64,000 nucleotides of DNA from Aeromicrobium wangtongii (GCF_024584515.1 NZ_CP102173.1:3162001-3226000), one strand, 5' to 3'; shown: positions 16,316 to 29,735, numbered from the stretch's first letter. The notes: generated from the sequence alone by a model not told the origin. A program made the numbers and translations.

Positions 16316-16413
16316 TCTATTGAGATATCAAAACCATTCAACAACTCTCCCCGAACCAAACCCAAAGGGTTGTGGTGGGGGTGTTGGTGGTTCCCGATCA
16401 TATCTCGGGAACC

Positions 16414-16442
16414 TCACAGTGGACGCGGTGTACATCTTTGTA
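16414..16442 (-). other. 3' arm of the 23S precursor processing stem
   Basis: This stretch just past the 23S 3' end is the inverse of 19550-19575. A 14-base run and a 10-base run match perfectly, separated by a 5/2 internal loop. In the precursor RNA the arms would form a 24-pair stem closing 23S, the usual RNase III target. Confidence 0.8.
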
Positions 16443-16445
16443 AGA

Positions 16446-21436
<4,991 letters not shown>

Positions 21437-21666
21437 GCCACATAAGTGCGACTCAAACTTCAGTTCAACCTGACAAACTATTTGCTGACAAATAAATTGT
21501 CGGAATTAATCCATCGATCATCACCACAAACCCGAAAGTCTGTAGATCCGGTCTCGACGGGGTACTACTAATTAATCTCGTCGATTTTTGGCACACTGTT
21601 GAGTTCTCAAGGATCAGACGCTCACCTCAGCAAGACTGGTGTGTCTCACCTCAGGGCAACTCGTCC

Positions 21667-21695
21667 AACTTACACGGCTCGTTTTCACCGGTCAA
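21667..21695 (-). promoter_or_regulatory. Candidate proximal rRNA promoter
   Basis: On the minus strand, TTGACC at 21695-21690 and TAAGTT at 21672-21667 are separated by 17 bases, with a T before the -35. Both boxes and the spacing are good for a housekeeping sigma factor. Transcription would start near 21660, giving a leader of about 220 bases before 16S. Confidence 0.65.
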
Positions 21696-21852
21696 ACCGG
21701 GTCGGTCACCATGCTCAGCTTCCGTTCTCAGCGATCCGTTTCCTGGAACCTGTAAAGATTCCGTGCCGTTGATCGTTTCGGTTCAGCTGGTCAGATTCGC
21801 TGCGGTGGCGGGCTTTTCGGCCTGCCGTTCGCTGCGCTTTCCAACAAGAAGA

Positions 21853-21882
21853 ACACTACCGGACCCCTTTTCGAAACGCCAA
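21853..21882 (-). promoter_or_regulatory. Candidate distal rRNA promoter
   Basis: TTGGCG (21882-21877) and TAGTGT (21858-21853) are 18 bases apart on the minus strand. The start would fall near 21846, about 185 bases upstream of the proximal start. Two tandem promoters are usual for rRNA operons. The -35 is a moderate match only. Confidence 0.45.
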
Positions 21883-21920
21883 ATCGGGGTCCCATAACGC
21901 ACGTCACACTGGCCCGGAAG

Positions 21921-21934
21921 CCTGCAATTGCAGG
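21921..21934. repeat. 14-base perfect palindrome CCTGCAATTGCAGG
   Basis: This palindrome lies 30 bases past the stop of the hemolysin III gene and about 40 bases upstream of the distal rRNA promoter. It could be a small terminator hairpin (five-pair stem, AATT loop) or a protein-binding site upstream of the rRNA promoters. The sequence alone does not decide. Confidence 0.4.
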
Positions 21935-21963
21935 GTTCGGTCCGCCGATTTCGGTCGCTCAGC

Positions 21964-22758
21964 TCATCCGCGGCCCGTCACCAGCAGGCTCACGCCGACG
22001 CAATGAGCGGCGAATGCCGCGATCGTCAGCGCGTGGAACACCTCGTGGAAGCCGAAGAACGCCGGCGAGGGATTCGGTCGCTTCGCTCCGTAGACCAGCG
22101 CCCCGAGTGAGTACAGGATCCCGCCGGCCGCGAGCAGGAGCAGCGCCGTGTGGTGCCCACCCCCGATGAAGTCCGCCGAGAAGGGAACCGGCGCCCATCC
22201 CAGCGCGAGGTAGAGCGTGACCCCCATCCACCTGGGTGCATCGATCCACAGCACCTTGACCGCGACCCCGATCGCCGCGCCGCCCCACATGACAGCCATC
22301 AGCACCCGCGCGTGCTCGGCAGACAGGAGCAGGATCGCGAACGGGGTGCTCGAGCCGGCGATCAGCACGAAGATGTTGGCGTGGTCGATGCGCTTGAGCA
22401 GCTTCGTGCGCTGCGCGCTCCACGTCCCGGTGTGGTAGATCGCGCTGGTCGTGAAGAGCAACAGGGAGCTGACCATGAAGACGGCGACCCCCAGGCGCGC
22501 TGCGAAGCCTTCTGCCATGACCAGGACGACCAGCAGGGACACGAACGCCAGCGGCGCCGTCGCTGCGTGCAGCCAGCCGCGGAGCCGCGGCTTGATGTCG
22601 GCGATGGCGTCGGACGTGTGGTCATGCACGGCGCCGGCAGCGCGTCCGGCTCCCGCGATCGCGTCAGCAGCGATCTGCTGGGGTGAGGCGGCCCGACGCC
22701 CGGGCGCGCCTCCTGCGTAGGCGTAGGTGCTGCCCGGTCCGCTCCGCTGGTTACTCAC
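21964..22758 (-). CDS. Hemolysin III / TrhA family membrane protein
   Basis: The protein has 264 residues and about seven membrane helices after a 60-residue soluble N-terminus. The PAQR-family signature is complete: SAIYHTGTWS in the second helix region, RIDHANIFVLIAG, and FHEVFHALTIAAF near the end. These provide the conserved Ser/His/Asp/His/His set that binds zinc in this superfamily. Bacterial members (TrhA) affect membrane energetics or lipid homeostasis; hemolysin III is a historical name. The N-terminal extension, rich in Ala and Gly, is longer than usual. It is transcribed toward the rRNA operon and stands alone. Confidence 0.88.
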   Translation of the reverse strand: MSNQRSGPGSTYAYAGGAPGRRAASPQQIAADAIAGAGRAAGAVHDHTSDAIADIKPRLRGWLHAATAPLAFVSLLVVLVMAEGFAARLGVAVFMVSSLLLFTTSAIYHTGTWSAQRTKLLKRIDHANIFVLIAGSSTPFAILLLSAEHARVLMAVMWGGAAIGVAVKVLWIDAPRWMGVTLYLALGWAPVPFSADFIGGGHHTALLLLAAGGILYSLGALVYGAKRPNPSPAFFGFHEVFHALTIAAFAAHCVGVSLLVTGRG

Positions 22759-22833
22759 AGGTAGCCGATACCCATCGAAGCGGGTCCCAATCGGCGATGA
22801 GGGTCAGTCGACCGGTTCAGGCCCAACGAGAAC

Positions 22834-22867
22834 AGCCCCTGACCAGCACGCGCGCTGGTCAGGGGCT
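22834..22867 (-). terminator. Strong hairpin terminator after tRNA-Tyr
   Basis: Two perfect 14-base arms (AGCCCCTGACCAGC and its inverse) enclose a six-base loop. It begins 15 bases past the 3' end of tRNA-Tyr on the minus strand and is followed by GTTCTCGTTG, a weak T-rich tail. It would end the tRNA transcript and separate it from the hemolysin III gene. Confidence 0.85.
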
Positions 22868-22881
22868 GAGTGTTTCTCCCG

Positions 22882-22963
22882 TGGCAGGTAGAGGGTTCGA
22901 ACCTCTGTAGGCTGAGCCGTCTGATTTACAGTCAGATCCCTTTGGCCACTCGGGCAACCTGCC
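22882..22963 (-). tRNA. tRNA-Tyr (anticodon GTA)
   Basis: The 82-base segment folds as a class II tRNA. The acceptor stem is GGCAGGT/ACCTGCC with discriminator A; the D region is GCCCGAGTGGCC; the anticodon loop CTGTAAA has GTA at 22929-22927; there is a long variable arm, and the T arm is AGAGGTTCGAACCCTCT. CCA is not encoded. The GTA anticodon and long variable arm are the normal bacterial tyrosine type. Confidence 0.95.
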
Positions 22964-22990
22964 GGGGTGTTGCCGGGGCAACGAGAAGGA

Positions 22991-23013
22991 AGCCTATCGC
23001 AGGCGATTAGGCT
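22991..23013. promoter_or_regulatory. Face-to-face -10 elements between tRNA-Tyr and yajQ-like gene
   Basis: The stretch AGCCTATCGCAGGCGATTAGGCT is nearly palindromic and presents TAGGCT on both strands. On the minus strand it lies about 28 bases before tRNA-Tyr; on the plus strand about 40 bases before the YajQ-family ATG. Both are reasonable -10 boxes for the two divergent genes. The -35 elements are not convincing. Confidence 0.35.
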
Positions 23014-23052
23014 GAGAGAAATCGATCCCCCCGCGACGCTTCAGGAGCACCC

Positions 23053-23544
23053 ATGGCCGACTCTTCCTTCGACATCGTGAGCAAGATCGATCGCCAGGAG
23101 GCCGACAACGCGCTGAACCAGGCGATCAAGGAGATCCAGACCCGGTACGACTTCAAGAACACGGGTGCTGAGCTCAAGTGGAGCGGCGAGTGGGGCATCG
23201 AGATCACGGCCAACGCCGACGAGCGCGCACTGGCCGTGCTGGACGTCTTCAAGGACAAGCTGATCAAGCGCGGCATCTCCCTGAAGGCCCTCGAGGAGGG
23301 TGAGCCGCGGCAGTCCGGCAAAGAGGTCAAGATCAACTGCACCTTCGGCGAGGGCATCAGCCAGGAGCAGGCCAAGAAGGTCTCCAAGCTGATCCGCGAC
23401 GAGGGCCCCAAGGGCGTCAAGGTGCAGATCCAGGGCGACGAGCTGCGGGTCACCAGCAAGAAGCGCGATGACCTCCAGGAAGTCATCGCGCTGCTCAAGG
23501 GGGCCGACCTGGACTTCCCGGTCCAGTTCACCAACTACCGCTGA
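23053..23544 (+). CDS. YajQ family nucleotide-binding protein
   Basis: This 163-residue protein matches the family along its whole length: [20 protein letters not shown] at the N-terminus, [14 protein letters not shown], and the second half with [27 protein letters not shown]. Family members form two ferredoxin-like domains and bind nucleotides; some bind cyclic di-GMP and act as effectors. AGGAG lies eight bases before the ATG. It is a single gene. Whether cyclic di-GMP is the ligand here cannot be read from the sequence. Confidence 0.93.
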   Translation: MADSSFDIVSKIDRQEADNALNQAIKEIQTRYDFKNTGAELKWSGEWGIEITANADERALAVLDVFKDKLIKRGISLKALEEGEPRQSGKEVKINCTFGEGISQEQAKKVSKLIRDEGPKGVKVQIQGDELRVTSKKRDDLQEVIALLKGADLDFPVQFTNYR

Positions 23545-23581
23545 CGAACCAGCAGCGCGGCCGCACGAACTGTCGTCGCGG

Positions 23582-24418
23582 CTAGCTGCCCTGGGCGAGC
23601 TCGGAGACGTGGTTCCACTGCTCCCAGGTCTCGATCCGCTTGGCGTAGTCGGCCTTCGCTATCCCGAGCGGAGCGGTGCCGAAGAAGACCCGCAGCGGAG
23701 GCTCCGGCGCGTCCACGATCTGGAGGATCGCGGCGGCCGAGGCGTGGGGGTCACCCGGCTCCGCGTTGCGGCTGGCGCGCCCCTGCATGGTCTTCTCGCG
23801 GAATGCGTCGTACGCCGGGTTCTGCTCGGAGTGCGAGGCGGAGTCGCCGGCCCAGTCGGTCGAGAAGCCGCCCGGCTCGACGAGCGTCACGTGGATGCCG
23901 AAGTCGGCGACCTCCTGCGCCAGGGCCTGCGAGAAGCCCTCGAGCCCCCACTTCGACGCGTGGTAGATGCCGACCAGCGGGAACGCCGAGATGCCGCCGA
24001 TCGAGGAGACCTGGATGATGTGGCCGCTGCCCTGCTCGCGCAGGAACGGCAGCGCAGCCTGGGTGACCCACAGGGCGCCGAACAGGTTGGTCTCGATCTG
24101 GGCGCGGGCCTCGTCCTCGGTCAGCTCCTCGATGAACCCGAAGTGACCGTAACCGGCGTTGTTGACCACGACGTCCAGACGTCCGAAGTGATCGTGCGCC
24201 TGCTTGACGGCCGCGAAGTCGGCGGCCCAGTCGTTGACGTCCAGGGCGATCGGGAGGATCGCGTCGCCGTACTTCTGGACGAGGTCGTCCAGGGAGTCGG
24301 TGTTGCGTGCGGTGGCGGCGACCCGGTCGCCCCGCTCGAGGGCCGCTTCGGCCCATTCACGTCCGAAACCGCGGGACGTCCCGGTGATGAACCACGTCTT
24401 GGGTGCGTTGTCGGTCAT
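23582..24418 (-). CDS. Short-chain dehydrogenase/reductase
   Basis: This 278-residue classical SDR has the cofactor motif TGTSRGFG (about 12-19), NNAG near 90, the catalytic serine in QVSSIGG and the Y-x-x-x-K pair in YHASKWGLEGF. Arginine after the first glycine-rich turn and RNTDSL suggest NADP(H) preference. I start at the ATG at 24418; a further start 12 codons upstream lacks support. The long C-terminal half with DPHASAAAILQIVDAPEPPLRV is typical of the subgroup annotated as oxidoreductases of unknown substrate. Its end faces the yajQ-like gene 37 bases away. Confidence 0.9.
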   Translation of the reverse strand: MTDNAPKTWFITGTSRGFGREWAEAALERGDRVAATARNTDSLDDLVQKYGDAILPIALDVNDWAADFAAVKQAHDHFGRLDVVVNNAGYGHFGFIEELTEDEARAQIETNLFGALWVTQAALPFLREQGSGHIIQVSSIGGISAFPLVGIYHASKWGLEGFSQALAQEVADFGIHVTLVEPGGFSTDWAGDSASHSEQNPAYDAFREKTMQGRASRNAEPGDPHASAAAILQIVDAPEPPLRVFFGTAPLGIAKADYAKRIETWEQWNHVSELAQGS

Positions 24419-24463
24419 GCCCTCGACGCTACGACCGCCAGTCCGTTCCTGCACCTCATGCCG

Positions 24464-25753
24464 CTAGGCGGCGCGGGGTTCCTGCTTGGTGAACCTGGCG
24501 TGACGTCTAGGACGTCTCTCGGGGTCGATGCGTGGTGGCGGAATGATCTCGGGGATCCCGTCGGCTCCCATCCGGGCTTCCCACTCCCCCTCGTGGACCA
24601 GGAAGTGGTGGAAGTGGCACAGGAGCGCCGCGTTGTTCAGATCGGTCGGTCCGCCCTCGGACCAGAAGCTGAGGTGGTGCGCTTCGCACCACGCCGGCGG
24701 GCGGTCGCAATCGGGGAACACGCAGCCCTTGTCGCGGACGGCCAGGGCGAGGCGCTGGTGGCGGTCGTAAAGTCTTTTCGTCATGCCGTGGTCGATGACC
24801 CTGGTGCCGTTCTCCAGGTACAGCGCGACGAGGTGGGCGTTGCACGCCAGACGCTGGGCGTTGCGGGCTGACAAGTTCGTGCCCGAGGTGTTGGTGGCCG
24901 TTCCCTGACCGGTCCGCAGGTCGTCCACGTCCACGGTGACTGCCACGGTGGCGGCCAAACCGCCGGACTGCGGGAGTGCATCGGTCGGCAGGTGCGTGAT
25001 GAGCTCGGTGAACGCGTGCCCGAGCTTGCGATCCCTCGGCAACGCCAACCAGTCATCGGCACCCATGCCGTGGTGTTCGGCATTCGCCGCTGTCCGGCGT
25101 GGGGCGATGATTCCTTCCAGTGCCGCGCGCAAGGTGTCGGCAGCTGCGTTGGGGGTGATGAACGAGCCTCGGGTGGTGCCGTCGCCTCGGTCCTTGATCG
25201 CCATCCGGGTGGCGTCCCAGGCCTTCTGCTCCTGCTTGCGCAGTTGCTCCCCGAGGTGCTCGTCCGCACCATCGGGGTCAATGACCTCCAGCACCCGGTT
25301 CGCCAACCGCTTCAGGTCGTCCAGGCCGTACTCCGCCGCGAGACGGATCAAATGAGCCTCGGCGTCAGCCCGCTCTTCGTCACCGCACCAGTCCGGCAAG
25401 GCGTCGATCGCCTTCATGATCACCGCCGCCTGATCCGTCGACAGGTCACCGCGAGCCCAAGCCGCCTGGCTGGCCTCGACCCCGCTCACCCGCGCGAGGC
25501 CGACGAGCTTGGCGGCTTCGCCCTTGCTGATCCCCGTCGCACCCGCCAACCACACTGTCGTGGAGGTCGCTCCGTCGTCCTTGGCCAGCCCCATGTCCTC
25601 CGCGCACCCAGCAAGACGGGAGAGCGCCGCATCCAGACACGTCCGGGCCCTGACCACAGCGATCGCGACCTCACGAACCTCGCCACCGGTCAACGTCCAG
25701 GGCTCGAGCGCGGCCAGATCATCACTCACCGATGACAGCTGATCCACGATCAT
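24464..25753 (-). CDS. DUF222-HNH endonuclease family protein (13E12-like), SOS-controlled
   Basis: The 429-residue protein has the two-part layout of the 13E12/DUF222 family: a helical N-terminal half (about 1-300), then an HNH nuclease module at 344-387. The module carries CVFPDCDRPP and CEAHHLSFWSEGG, with the zinc cysteines, the HH pair, the Asn of DLNNAALL and a final CHFHHFLVH. All HNH residues appear intact, so it can be a nuclease. These genes are repeated in actinobacterial genomes and several in Mycobacterium tuberculosis are LexA-controlled. Here a SOS box lies 21 bases upstream of the ATG. GGAG eight bases before ATG fixes the start. Its biological role is unknown; genome-defence and DNA-repair roles are both possible. 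Confidence 0.88.
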   Translation of the reverse strand: MIVDQLSSVSDDLAALEPWTLTGGEVREVAIAVVRARTCLDAALSRLAGCAEDMGLAKDDGATSTTVWLAGATGISKGEAAKLVGLARVSGVEASQAAWARGDLSTDQAAVIMKAIDALPDWCGDEERADAEAHLIRLAAEYGLDDLKRLANRVLEVIDPDGADEHLGEQLRKQEQKAWDATRMAIKDRGDGTTRGSFITPNAAADTLRAALEGIIAPRRTAANAEHHGMGADDWLALPRDRKLGHAFTELITHLPTDALPQSGGLAATVAVTVDVDDLRTGQGTATNTSGTNLSARNAQRLACNAHLVALYLENGTRVIDHGMTKRLYDRHQRLALAVRDKGCVFPDCDRPPAWCEAHHLSFWSEGGPTDLNNAALLCHFHHFLVHEGEWEARMGADGIPEIIPPPRIDPERRPRRHARFTKQEPRAA

Positions 25754-25773
25754 GGACAGAACTCCGAAACGAC

Positions 25774-25789
25774 TAGAACGTATGTTCGA
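25774..25789 (-). promoter_or_regulatory. LexA (SOS) box
   Basis: On the minus strand the sequence is TCGAACATACGTTCTA. It fits the actinobacterial LexA consensus TCGAAC-N4-GTTCGA at all positions but one. It covers the predicted transcription start of the DUF222-HNH gene, a repressing position. Confidence 0.85.
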
Positions 25790-25818
25790 TTCTATCGCTC
25801 ATCCGGCTCCGAGCGCAA
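25789..25818 (-). promoter_or_regulatory. Promoter of the DUF222-HNH gene
   Basis: TAGAAT at 25794-25789 is a good -10 box, with TTGCGC at 25818-25813 placed 18 bases upstream. The -10 touches the LexA box, so LexA bound there would block polymerase. Confidence 0.55.
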
Positions 25819-25864
25819 TGCTTGCCCACCAGAAATATCCTGCAATCTCAGTGTAAATGTGTCA

Positions 25865-26452
25865 CTACGGGACGCGCAGGAACGTCACCGCGAAGTCGGC
25901 GTCCGCGGAGAACGGCACGAGGTCCCACGTGGCGAATCTCTGCTCCAGGACGAGCCCCGCCGCCTCGACATCGGCGTCGAAGTCCTCCAGCGCGAGCTCG
26001 CGGTCGGTCGCGAAGCCGACGACGATCCGTCCGCCGGGACGCACGTGGCGGCGCAGCGACTCCAGCACGAGCCGTTCCGTGCCGGGCGCGACGAACACCA
26101 TGACGTTGCCGGCGACGACAGCGATGTCGAAGGGCTCCTCGTCCAGGTCGAGCTTGCTCAAGTCACCGACGACCCAGCGCGGACCGGGATGATCCTGCTC
26201 GGCCGCCTCGATCAGCACCGGGTCGGCGTCGACCCCGACGACGGTGTGGCCGCGCTCGTGGAGCACCGCTCCGACGCGTCCGGGTCCGCAGCCGGCGTCG
26301 AGGACCCGCGACCCGGGAGCCGTCACCGCGTCGATGAGCCGCGCCTCGCCGCCGAGGTCTGCACCGTCGGCAGCGAGCTGCCGGAACCGGTCGACGTACC
26401 ACTGCGAGTGGCCGTCCTTGGTGCTGGTGAACCAGCGGGGAATGTCCGTCAT
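25865..26452 (-). CDS. Class I SAM-dependent methyltransferase
   Basis: The protein has 195 residues. Motif I is VLDAGCGPGRVG (about 49-60), the acidic end of strand 2 is VVGVDADPVLIEAA, and the post-motif GNVMVFVAPGTE and RPGGRIVVGF complete the Rossmann-like core. Small size and the N-terminal WFTSTKDGHSQWYVDRF helix fit the group with no assigned substrate. The start is the ATG at 26452; the frame is open far upstream, but that region codes on the other strand. It is divergent from the RarD-type gene with only 33 bases between starts, so the two may share control. Confidence 0.86.
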   Translation of the reverse strand: MTDIPRWFTSTKDGHSQWYVDRFRQLAADGADLGGEARLIDAVTAPGSRVLDAGCGPGRVGAVLHERGHTVVGVDADPVLIEAAEQDHPGPRWVVGDLSKLDLDEEPFDIAVVAGNVMVFVAPGTERLVLESLRRHVRPGGRIVVGFATDRELALEDFDADVEAAGLVLEQRFATWDLVPFSADADFAVTFLRVP

Positions 26453-26485
26453 GTGCCCATCGTCCACCAGGCGTACGCTCTGCTG

Positions 26486-27385
26486 GTGAACGACTCCAGA
26501 AGTGGCGTGGGCTTCGGGGTCGCCGCCTACCTGTGCTGGGGATTCTTCCCCTTGTACTGGCCGCTGCTCGACCCCGCCGGATCGCTCGAGGTGCTGGCCC
26601 ACCGCTTCGTCTGGTCGATGGTCTTCGTCCTCGTGGCGATCACCGCGATGCGCAAGTGGCCGGCCATCCTCGCGATCGCCCGTGACCGCCGGCTGATGCT
26701 GATCCTGGGCATCGCCTCGGTGACGATCGCCTTCAACTGGGGCGGTTTCATCTACGGCGTGACCAACGGGCACGTCATCGAGACCTCGCTGGGCTACTTC
26801 ATCAACCCGCTCGTGACGGTGCTGCTGGGTGTGTTCGTGCTGAAGGAGACCCTGCGTCCCGTGCAGTGGCTGGCCGTCGCGATCGGCGCCGCCGCCGTCG
26901 TGGTGCTGACGATCGACTACGGCCGCCTGCCGTGGGTCGCGCTGCTGGTCGCGTTCTCGTTCGCGATCTACGGATTCCTCAAGAAGAAGGCCGACCTCGG
27001 CGCCTTCGAGAGCCTCGGCATGGAGACCGCGATCCTGTTCCCGGTCGCCCTGACCTTCCTGATCGTGCTGCAGCTGCGCGGCAACCTGACCTTCGGGCAC
27101 GAGGGACCGGCCAACATGATGCTGCTGATCGGCACCGGCATCGTCACGGCCATCCCGCTGCTGCTGTTCGGCGCCGCGGCCACGCGGCTCTCCCTGACGA
27201 CCACGGGTCTGCTGCAGTACCTCGGACCGATCCTGCAGTTCGCGACGGGCCTGCTGATCTTCCGCGAGGACATGACCGGCGCCCGCTGGGCCGGCTTCGT
27301 CCTCGTCTGGCTGGCACTGGCCATCTTCACCGTGGACGCGATCAGCAGCCGCCGTCGGATCGTCGCCGAGCCCGCGCCGCTCTAG
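26486..27385 (+). CDS. EamA/RarD family membrane transporter
   Basis: This 299-residue protein has ten predicted membrane helices, beginning GVGFGVAAYLCWGFFPLYWPLL, the characteristic RarD opening. Two EamA repeats are visible: about 5-140, and the second ending in LQYLGPILQFATGLLIFRED. RarD proteins are named for a chloramphenicol phenotype; the natural substrate is not established. The start is a GTG at 26486 with TACGCT six bases upstream and no ribosome site, suggesting a leaderless message. Its TAG stop shares the bases CTAG with the stop of the convergent beta-helix gene. Confidence 0.88.
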   Translation: MNDSRSGVGFGVAAYLCWGFFPLYWPLLDPAGSLEVLAHRFVWSMVFVLVAITAMRKWPAILAIARDRRLMLILGIASVTIAFNWGGFIYGVTNGHVIETSLGYFINPLVTVLLGVFVLKETLRPVQWLAVAIGAAAVVVLTIDYGRLPWVALLVAFSFAIYGFLKKKADLGAFESLGMETAILFPVALTFLIVLQLRGNLTFGHEGPANMMLLIGTGIVTAIPLLLFGAAATRLSLTTTGLLQYLGPILQFATGLLIFREDMTGARWAGFVLVWLALAIFTVDAISSRRRIVAEPAPL

Positions 27386-28383
27386 CCCGTGCAGCCCTGC
27401 GGCGCGACCCGGTCCGGCGCGGGACGTCCGGCGACGAGGGCGGCGTTGCTGCAGGCCACGACATTTCCGCCCGCCCGCGCCGCACCGAACACCTCGACCG
27501 CCCACCTGGTGGCCGGCACCTCGAAGCGGTTGTCACGGAACACATTGGCCCGACCCCAGCCGTCGAGGATCTCGAACACGGCAGCCCCGTTGCCGGGCGA
27601 CGCGGCTCCGGTGTTCTTCTCGATCGTCCAGCCGTTGCCCTTGACGTCGATCAGCGAGTCGGCCCTCGTGCTGCCCGCACCGTCGAGGTGGTTGCCCCGC
27701 ACGACGCCGTCCGACGCACCCTCCTTGATGTCGATCGTCTCTGCCGTCGTGTTCTCGATCCTGTTGCCTATCACCGCATTGGCATCGCTTCGATCCGGCT
27801 CGCAGTCGGTGAGCGAGCACCAGTTGCTCTCGGCAGAGCCGATGTAGATCCCTTCACCGATGTCGGGCCGGGTCGTCCCCGTGCCGGAGATCCGGGACCG
27901 CTCGACCAGGTTGCGGCTGCTCCCGCGGCGCAGGTGGATGCCCTCCTCGCCCGTGCGCTCGACCGTCACGTCGACGATCTGGTTGTCCGACGACTGATCC
28001 AGCACGATGCCCTTCGCCCCACCGCGCACCGTGAGTCCCTGCACACGCCAGTGGCTGACGCCGTCGAGGTGCAGCGTGTACCCCCGCTCGCCCCCGTCCA
28101 GCACGGCGGACGACTCGCCGCACAGGACGATCGGGGCCGACGCCTCCCCCGCACGGTCCGCGACGAACGACCCCCCATAGGCGCCCGGGGCCACCACGAT
28201 CACGTCACCGGCCTTCGCGGCGGCCAGCTCGTCGGCGAGCTCGGCGGACGTCTTGACGACCCGGCCGTCGGGGCAGCCGCCGGCCGGAGCAGGGGCGTCC
28301 TCATCGGAGCCCGAGCACCCCGCCGATGCCGACGCGATCAGCAGCACCGCGATCAGGCCGGAGATTGCAGCGTATTTCGGCAC
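27382..28383 (-). CDS. Secreted right-handed beta-helix lipoprotein
   Basis: The protein has 333 residues from a GTG start at 28383, which has a GGGAGGG ribosome site. The N-terminus is a lipoprotein signal (hydrophobic run, then SAGC with Cys23), followed by a short Ser/Asp/Pro linker. The rest is a parallel beta-helix: repeated turns such as WRVQGLTVRGGAKGIVLDQ, NQIVDVTVERTGEEGIHLRRG and GNRIENTTAETIDIKEGASDG, about 22-25 residues each. This is the fold of pectate lyases, epimerases and CASH/NosD-like sugar-binding proteins. No catalytic set is clear. Beside a GT2 synthase and a second beta-helix protein, it probably trims, epimerises or binds an extracellular polysaccharide. Cysteines near the middle and end may form disulfides. 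Confidence 0.83.
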   Translation of the reverse strand: MPKYAAISGLIAVLLIASASAGCSGSDEDAPAPAGGCPDGRVVKTSAELADELAAAKAGDVIVVAPGAYGGSFVADRAGEASAPIVLCGESSAVLDGGERGYTLHLDGVSHWRVQGLTVRGGAKGIVLDQSSDNQIVDVTVERTGEEGIHLRRGSSRNLVERSRISGTGTTRPDIGEGIYIGSAESNWCSLTDCEPDRSDANAVIGNRIENTTAETIDIKEGASDGVVRGNHLDGAGSTRADSLIDVKGNGWTIEKNTGAASPGNGAAVFEILDGWGRANVFRDNRFEVPATRWAVEVFGAARAGGNVVACSNAALVAGRPAPDRVAPQGCTG

Positions 28384-28505
28384 GCAGGCACCCTCCCACA
28401 CACTAGGCTCACGGTCGGCACGCGGCTGGGGGGCCGACGCGGTGTGCCGGTGCTGGCGTTTGCGAGCCGATTCCCTCGTCCCCATCCCGGTCAGGACAAC
28501 TCTGA

Positions 28506-29735
28506 ATGCAGTGGGCAGCTCACGGCGGTTCATTGACCTGGCTCGTGCCGTTCGGAGTCTTCGGCGCGATCTCCTGGGGTATCTGGCTGGTGCGCCGAGT
28601 GCTGTCGGCGATCACCCGCCCGACCGTCAACGAGTTCGAGACGTCGGTGACGGTCGTCGTGCCGTCTTTCCACGAGGACCCGGACGTGCTGATGCGCTGC
28701 CTGGCCACCTGGCGTCACCAGGCGCCCGATCGCATCCTCGTGGTGCTGGACGTCGCCGACACCGAGGCGCAGCAACGGATCGAGGCGTTGGGCGATCCCG
28801 CGTTGGAGGCGGTGATGTTCGTGCATCGCGGCAAACGATCCGCGCTGGGCGCCGGCCTGCGCATGGTCGACACCGAGCTGGTCGTGCTGGTGGACTCCGA
28901 CACGGCATGGGACGAAGGGTTGCTGGCGGCGGTGCAGATGCCGTTCGTCGACCCGGCGGTCGGTGCCGTGAGCACGCGGCAGAACGTGTACCGCCCGACC
29001 ACCAGCATCTGGCGACGGGTGGCCGACTGGATCATCGATCTGCGCTACTGCGACTATGCGCCGGCGATGGGACGCTACGGGGGTGTCATCTGTGCCTCCG
29101 GGCGCACCGCTGCGTACCGGACCGATGTCATCGTCCCCCACCTGGATGCGCTCGAGAACGAGACGTTCCGGGGCCGCCGGTGCGTCGCCGGTGACGACGG
29201 GCGACTGACCTGGATCGTCCTGTCCCAGGGCTTCCGGGTCGGCCATCAGGACAGCGCACGAGCGTTGTCGATGTTTCCCGGGACGTTTCGCGCCTTCGTC
29301 AAGCAGCGGGTCCGGTGGAGCCGGAACTCCTACCGCTGCTACCTGACGGCCATCCGCAACGGCTGGATCTTCCGGGTCCCGCTGATCTCGCAGCTCACGG
29401 TCATGCAGATCCTGTTCACCCCCCTCACGATGGCGGTGGCCGTGGTCTACGTCGCCCTCACCGTGCGCAGCGACCATCCGCTGCCGGCCGTCGCGCTGGC
29501 CTGCGGGTGGGTCGTCGTCGGACGTGGCATCCGCAGCCTCTCGCACCTGCGGCGGCGACCCCAGGACATCTGGTTGCTTCCCGTGGTCACCGTGGTGGTC
29601 GCGTTCATCGCCCTGCCGATCAAGGTGTATGCGCTGGTCACCATGAACAAGCAGGGGTGGCTCACCCGTTCCGAGGACACCATCGGCGGCGAGGGTCAGG
29701 ACGAGGCCAGCGTCGCGTTGGGGCGCCAGCCGTGA
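28506..29735 (+). CDS. Processive GT2 glycosyltransferase, membrane (hyaluronan/cellulose-synthase-like)
   Basis: The protein has 409 residues. An N-terminal membrane helix (about 10-32) leads into a GT2 domain. VVVPSFHEDPD opens the nucleotide-sugar fold, D130-S131-D132 is the DxD metal site, AGDDGRLT (about 228-235) supplies the acceptor aspartates, and QRVRW (267-271) is the Q-x-x-R-W motif of processive synthases. At least three membrane helices follow (about 285-375). This layout is that of hyaluronan, chitin and cellulose synthases, which polymerise and extrude a glycan. The sugar cannot be told from sequence. Its stop overlaps the GTG of the next gene (GTGA). Confidence 0.87.
   Translation: MQWAAHGGSLTWLVPFGVFGAISWGIWLVRRVLSAITRPTVNEFETSVTVVVPSFHEDPDVLMRCLATWRHQAPDRILVVLDVADTEAQQRIEALGDPALEAVMFVHRGKRSALGAGLRMVDTELVVLVDSDTAWDEGLLAAVQMPFVDPAVGAVSTRQNVYRPTTSIWRRVADWIIDLRYCDYAPAMGRYGGVICASGRTAAYRTDVIVPHLDALENETFRGRRCVAGDDGRLTWIVLSQGFRVGHQDSARALSMFPGTFRAFVKQRVRWSRNSYRCYLTAIRNGWIFRVPLISQLTVMQILFTPLTMAVAVVYVALTVRSDHPLPAVALACGWVVVGRGIRSLSHLRRRPQDIWLLPVVTVVVAFIALPIKVYALVTMNKQGWLTRSEDTIGGEGQDEASVALGRQP

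Larger units (their letters stand above)
21437..21963 (-). promoter_or_regulatory. rRNA operon leader and promoter region
   Basis: This 527-base gene-free stretch lies between the hemolysin III gene end and 16S. It contains two promoter candidates (21853-21882 and 21667-21695) and then a leader of more than 200 bases. The leader includes the TTGAGAACTCAACAGTGTG block (about 21592-21610), a common sequence in actinobacterial rRNA leaders thought to take part in antitermination or processing. No protein-coding potential is evident. Confidence 0.7.
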
